Source: Tipula vernalis
Lineage: Eukaryota > Arthropoda > Insecta > Diptera > Tipulidae
Reading direction: 5' to 3'
Length of the DNA: 64,000 bases
NCBI GenBank assembly: GCA_958295665.1
Contig: OY282560.1
Span: 195,853,312-195,917,311, forward strand
Below are positions 59,400 to 64,000 of this stretch, piece by piece. The position numbers were made by a program, and so were the translations under genes. Within the stretch, counting starts at the first letter, position 1. Every line of letters begins with the position of its first letter. The notes beneath the pieces were generated by a model. It was not told the DNA's origin. It ran no database searches and saw only the letters and a program-made list of their open reading frames with translations.

Positions 59400-60400
59400 A
59401 AGAGTTGCAGTCATATTTTAAATATGATTTGGATTCAGCTCTACCTTACCTTTTCAACGACGCTCTCCTATGAAAGGGAACAAAATCTAGCATCAAAACC
59501 ATGTTTAAAAGAGCTGACATTGGCAGGGACAATTTTCCAACAAATTGCAAATTTGTTGTAGGTGAAGGCCATCTGCTTCACTCGGTAGAATGGCCAAAGG
59601 CAGCGACATATGGCACGATTCTAAAAATTTATGGTGATTATGTTTTAAAATATTATGGCAGAAACACAACGGTAGTGTTTGATGGTTATCCGGACTACGC
59701 CAACACGAAAAGAGAAGAACAAAAGAGAAGAGCCATTGCCAACATTTCGGCAAACAGCGAAGTAGAGAGCAGCACCCATAATACATCGAAATTAATCGGC
59801 AAACTGTAGCAACACCTACATTGTTTGAACATACCAACACATTAGGCGGAAGATGACGCAGATACCTCTTTCGCAAATATAGCTGTGAGCTTGACATCAT
59901 GGGACTCGGACATCCTCATGCTGCTTGTGTTTTTATGTTCACCAGCACGTCAAACAAATTGCCTTCTTTGCCCCAAATCGAAGACTGTGTATGATGTAGC
60001 AGCAGAGAGGACAAGGCTGTCTTTATTAGGCGACCTGCTTCCAGTTCTTCATGCTTTTAGCGGATGCGATACAACCTCAGCAGCATTGTACAGGAAAGGA
60101 AAACTAAAGGCATTCAAGCTTTTGCAGGCCAATGCAGAACCGACGTGCAAGTGTTCTTGCAAACGAGTGCCACGAAGGAGAATATTGCAGCCAGCGGAGC
60201 GCGTTTAATATGTGGACTAAATAACATCACCAAAGAGACTCCACTAGAAGAAGCAAGATATCTTGTAACAAAATATAACAAGATGCGAATGTAAGCGGTC
60301 AGGAATGCTATGCTCAGCAATCTGTGGAACCTGACAGGTTATATCATGCAACCTCACTATAAGCGAAGAAGATTTCAATGATATTGAATGAAAACTGAGC
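59400..60400 (+). pseudogene. C-terminal FEN/PIN-like nuclease region of the family gene
   Basis: Open 59501-59809: GHLLHSVEWPKAATYGTIL, YGDYVLKYYGRNTTVVFDGY, TKREEQKRR. Then, partly in another frame: EDDADTSFANIAVSLTS, DSDILMLLVFL, VYDVAAER, LLPVLHAFSGCDTTSALYRK, GKLKAFKLLQ. Finally RLICGLNN and ARYLVTKYNKMRM (stop about 60292). Conserved acidic positions (VVFDGY, EDDADT, WDSDILML, GCDTTS) in this spacing match the FEN1/XPG-like PIN fold, where they bind metal ions for nuclease cleavage. Frameshifts near 59800-59870 and 60060-60100 break it. No inverted termini or target duplication were seen around 56.3-60.5 kb, so I cannot say whether it is a mobile element or a dispersed pseudogene. Confidence 0.55.
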
Positions 60401-61137
60401 TACAATTTTAATTTTTAAATGCCCTTATAATTAATATTTAAATGAAAATAAAAAAAAATTATGTATTATACTAAGAATAAATAATAGTTTGAAGTAATTA
60501 AGATATTGAAATTTAATTAATTTTTTAATTTTTTTATCATAAATTTTTTGAAGGTTGATTTTGTACAAGCCTGCAAATTAGCTCAAACAACGACAAATTC
60601 AATCTCGCTTAATGTTATGGAATACTGTTTTTTAAATAAGTCCTGCTAACTGTTCTATTTTTACAGTTAAACTCCAAAAGTTAACTTGCTTACTTTAAAA
60701 ATGTAGCTCAAATTTGACCAACTTAACGGCTATAAATTAAAAAAATAATGTTACACAATAATGTGCACTATTAAATTCTCCGTCATTTGAGCCATTTCTC
60801 GAGTTTGTGCTGTGTACCGTGATTGCAGGGTTGGGTTTCGTTTCTATTGGAATTATTTACTACTTTTGCACAAAATTGCAGCGCTATAATTACTTTAACA
60901 ACCTATACTAAATTTAGCTAAATTTTTGCCGTTCAAAATCTCCCTTATAAGAACCTTTTTGCGTTTTGACTAAAATGAAACTTTCATTTCTTCTGTATCC
61001 TCGTGTTTTACAACCTGTCGCTTTTTTCTCTTTATAAAAATTCTTAATTCATTTAAATATATTTTATAATGTACAATGACCTTAAATAAATGATACGTTT
61101 TTTATGTGTAAAAAACTGTGTAAATCACATAGTGTAA
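60401..61137. other. Non-coding stretch, no gene seen
   Basis: AT-rich, with an AATAAA-type signal at about 60446 and 60477 that could be the 3' end of the preceding gene. Confidence 0.3.
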
Positions 61138-61479
61138 TTAGCACGTCCAACTGTAATATTGTGTCAAGAGAAGAACTTCGCCGTAAAAATTGAATGCAAA
61201 ACGACGGCTGTCATATAGCAACTGACTCAATTTTATGGTCAGAATATTCAAAGTTGAAGATCGATATGCTGCTCGAGCTAATAAATTTTTAATTCGGTCT
61301 CCACAGCTGTCACCAAAATCACAAATAAATAATACGTTCCAAAATTTGTGTCGAGCAAAAACTTGACTTTTTGAATTCATAGTGCTCTTGTTTTTAATAT
61401 TTCGGTCTAACGAAAATATCGTTAGGTTCCCTAAACATTTGATATATGAAACCATATATTGAGCTTTTACAAGACCCAT
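61138..61479 (-). CDS. Unrecognised 113-codon ORF
   Basis: Minus-strand ORF from ATG at 61479. Composition is protein-like: KFWNVLFICDFGDSCGDRI, ARAAYRSSTLN, LLYDSRRFAFNFYGEVLLL. The C-terminal half faintly resembles the last exon of insect chemoreceptors (Gr/Or), which end in an amphipathic segment followed by a final membrane helix. The resemblance is weak and no diagnostic motif is present. It may be a remnant or chance. Confidence 0.2.
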   Translation of the reverse strand: MGLVKAQYMVSYIKCLGNLTIFSLDRNIKNKSTMNSKSQVFARHKFWNVLFICDFGDSCGDRIKNLLARAAYRSSTLNILTIKLSQLLYDSRRFAFNFYGEVLLLTQYYSWTC

Positions 61480-63679
61480 TTGACTTCCAGGAACTTAATT
61501 AATATCTAATAACAAAACTAAAAAGGCTTACAGAAATGTATAAATATTTCGACAAAATAAAAATCGATAACAGAAAATAAAAAACTAAAATTTGTTAGTA
61601 AAACAAAAACGTTTTTCGCTAAGGGTTGCCAATATTTTGTACAAACAAGAACTAAATAAACAAACCTCCACAAAAAAACTCTACATCAAAATGACAAGCG
61701 AAAAAAAAATTGTCAAAATGATAAGAAAAATAAATAAAAAATGTATTTTTGTTTATATTCAAGATTTGTTTAGATGATTTGCACAAAAAAAATGTTTTTC
61801 TCTGTATTTTCATTTTTACTTGTGTGTGCTGAATAATAAAACAAAGCTCCGACACTAAACAAAACAAAAACAAAAACTCAAAAAATGTCTTATTATTGTT
61901 ATCAACATTTGTGATTTATTTGTACATCTTGTTAACCGGGTTTCCGCGTACATATCTTCTTTAAAAATGGCGGATTCAAAATAATTTTTCCAAGTTGGTA
62001 TAAGCAGAAAACTAAACAAAAAAAAAAAAATGACACATTGCTTTGAATGTGTGACTGGGTTTTTATTTTAACACTTTCTTTGATTGAAAATAAAAATTTA
62101 TTGGTGTGATTTGGGCGCGCGAAAAATGCTCTGATGGCCAAACAAACGAATACTAAAATAAACAAATTTTTTTTTAGTGCTTTTAATATATTTTTCCGAA
62201 ATCTCAATAAATCAACATTTGTTTTGTTTTTGGCCAATTTTTATAAGCGAATTATAACCATTTTATGTAAATATTCACGCAGTCACACCAACATGGCTGA
62301 AATCACAATGTTTATTTGCTTACGATGTACACCATTTTCATGATGTTATATACTAAATAAAAATAAAATAAAAAATTCCAATTAATTAATTTTTGTATTG
62401 TGATTATTTGTATTATGGTAGTATCTATGTATATGTAGATATTATTAAGACAGAAAATAGTCATTAATTTAACGATAAAAGCTTTTGTAATTTATTAGAC
62501 ACTAAAACAAAACAAACAAAAAAAAAAATCATCCTTAATGGTATTGTTGGCAAATTTTTGAAATTTAAAATAATAACAAGTAAACATATTTCGGAGAGTG
62601 GTTGCTGGTTGTGTAGTGTTCTGGTCTCGCATGAGTAATTCCACATAAAAATTCGTTTTGGAAGTTCATTTAATTTTTTTTTTTCTTTATTATTATTTGG
62701 ATCCTTATTTTATTTTATTTTAATTCGGCTTTTAAAGGTTCATAAAAAAATTTCGGTTATATGATTATTATTGTTATTGATATTGCTTCTGCTCCAAAAA
62801 GGCTAAGTGATTTTCTTGGTTTTACATATTTTATGTGTGAGTGTTTTGTCTCTGTGTAAGTTAATTTTTATGCGTCAATCTTTATTTTTGGTATAGATAG
62901 TTGGTAAAATTTACTTTATTTACATTTAATCTGTATATGGAAAAATTCCATAGTTTAGACGCAAATGTTTTTAAAATTTAGGATCTCTCAAATTGTGTAC
63001 TATACATTTTTATATTTAAAGAATTTTGTTTCTTGAATTCCTAGATATTTAAAACTTTGTTTATCGTTTTAATAATCTTGGGAATTTAGAGTTTAAACCC
63101 TATAAACCTATACACCTAGCGAAGTTTTAAATTTTTAAGGATTAAATATTATAATTTTTAGATTTTTTGGTAACTATAACTGTTCTGACAAAGCAAAATA
63201 CAACAAATTCATAAGGCGGATAATTTTTTAATTAACCATGACAAAAAAATTATCACAAAAAAAGTTAATCGAAAATTGTATTTTAAAAATTACGTATGGA
63301 ACTATTATGAAAGTTTTATTGGAAGTGATTTGACAGTTTTTTCATTCCTAAGAATGTTTTGACAGCATGCAGGGCAATTCCAGGCCTAAATCAGACCAGA
63401 ATTCTCCACAATTGCATTTAAACATACATGGTTCTAAGTGAAGTATACCCCTTTCATTTTTGTTATTATCTATAGCCTACTTCAGCCAGTAACCAATTTA
63501 ACAGGCGATTTTACTGGGATTATATGTTGCTAGTTGAGCGTATAATTGCATTATCTAGTGTTAAAATGACTTTAATTTTTATAGTGTAGTGTGACAAAAA
63601 CATGTTATACAGGCGCTCGTGTGCGATAGACTGTTACTATTGAATCATATATCTCGACAAGTTTCACTTACTGTAAATT
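61480..63679. other. AT-rich non-coding stretch, no gene seen
   Basis: Only short low-complexity frames. No RNA gene, repeat array or domain recognised. Confidence 0.35.
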
Positions 63680-64000
63680 TTATATTTTAACTATATTTTA
63701 TATTTTATATTTTATATTTTATATTTTATATTTTATATTTTATATGTTATATTTTATATTTTATATTTTATATTTTATATTTTATATTTTATATTTTATA
63801 TGTTATATGTTATATGTTATATGTTATATGTTATATGTTATATGTTATATGTTATATGTTATATGTTATATGTTATATGTTATATGTTATATTTTATATT
63901 TTATATTTTATATTTTATATTTTATATTTTATATTTTATATTTTATATTTTATATTTTATATTTTATATTTTATATTTTATATTTTATATTTTATATTTT
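63680..64000. repeat. Heptamer satellite (ATATTTT)n / (ATATGTT)n, runs off the window
   Basis: From about 63693 the sequence is a 7-bp tandem repeat, at least 44 units. ATATTTT units fill the start, interrupted by one ATATGTT near 63742. A pure block of 13 ATATGTT units spans 63798-63888. The rest to 64000 is pure ATATTTT. The array continues beyond the window. Confidence 0.95.

Overview
The window looks like repeat-rich, gene-poor nuclear DNA from a higher (cyclorrhaphan) fly. It is very AT-rich, contains TACATATG-type microsatellites, has a candidate 62-bp spliceosomal intron, and carries insect transposon families: Jockey and CR1-like non-LTR elements, BEL/Pao and Ty3/gypsy-type LTR elements, a Helitron, hAT-like and foldback/MULE DNA transposons. 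I found no intact single-copy host gene. Almost every recognisable coding region is a transposon gene or a broken copy of one. Organism placement is inference, not proof.

Layout. 1-2.7 kb: 5' half of a Jockey-type non-LTR element on the minus strand (endonuclease, Gag with three CCHC knuckles, 5' UTR), running off the left edge. 2.7-6.1 kb: non-coding, with a 152-bp tandem duplication and two intron-like repeats. 6.2-7.7 kb: Helitron Rep N-terminus, passing directly into a decayed gypsy-type element (7.7-10.5 kb). 11.1-11.4 kb: mariner-like scrap and a hairpin. 13.7-14.6 kb: a poly-C-containing inverted repeat between direct repeats. 15.2-17.3 kb: BEL/Pao pol, minus strand, with the integrase core deleted. 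17.4-20.1 kb: another copy of the poly-C repeat abutting a 5'-truncated Jockey copy with a poly(A) end. 20.7-23.4 kb: degenerate repeat field with an exact 279-bp tandem duplication. 25.8-32.7 kb: two related non-autonomous hAT-like elements, the second complete with 14-bp termini and a near-perfect 8-bp target duplication. 32.7-35.5 kb: BEL/Pao remnant.

37.70-45.97 kb is the most striking object. It is a complete foldback (FB) element with long inverted arms, tandem 174-bp repeats and a perfect 9-bp target-site duplication. Its interior encodes, on the minus strand, a NOF/MULE-type transposase followed by a ubiquitin-specific-protease-like cysteine protease domain. The interior also holds a broken C2H2 zinc-finger gene that still seems to contain introns, so it was probably captured as genomic DNA.

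46-51 kb holds a tRNA-like SINE fragment and a CR1-like non-LTR element. 53.8-55.5 kb has an (AG)52 tract and low-complexity DNA. 55.8-56.3 kb is a GC-rich island with a poly-C run. 56.6-60.4 kb is a broken, intron-containing gene of a large family I recognise by its motifs but cannot name: N-terminal Cys/His modules and a C-terminal FEN/PIN-like nuclease region. The window ends in a heptamer satellite (ATATTTT/ATATGTT), 63.69-64.0 kb. The ~8.3-kb FB/NOF-like element and the PIN-nuclease family copy are the best candidates for under-described biology.
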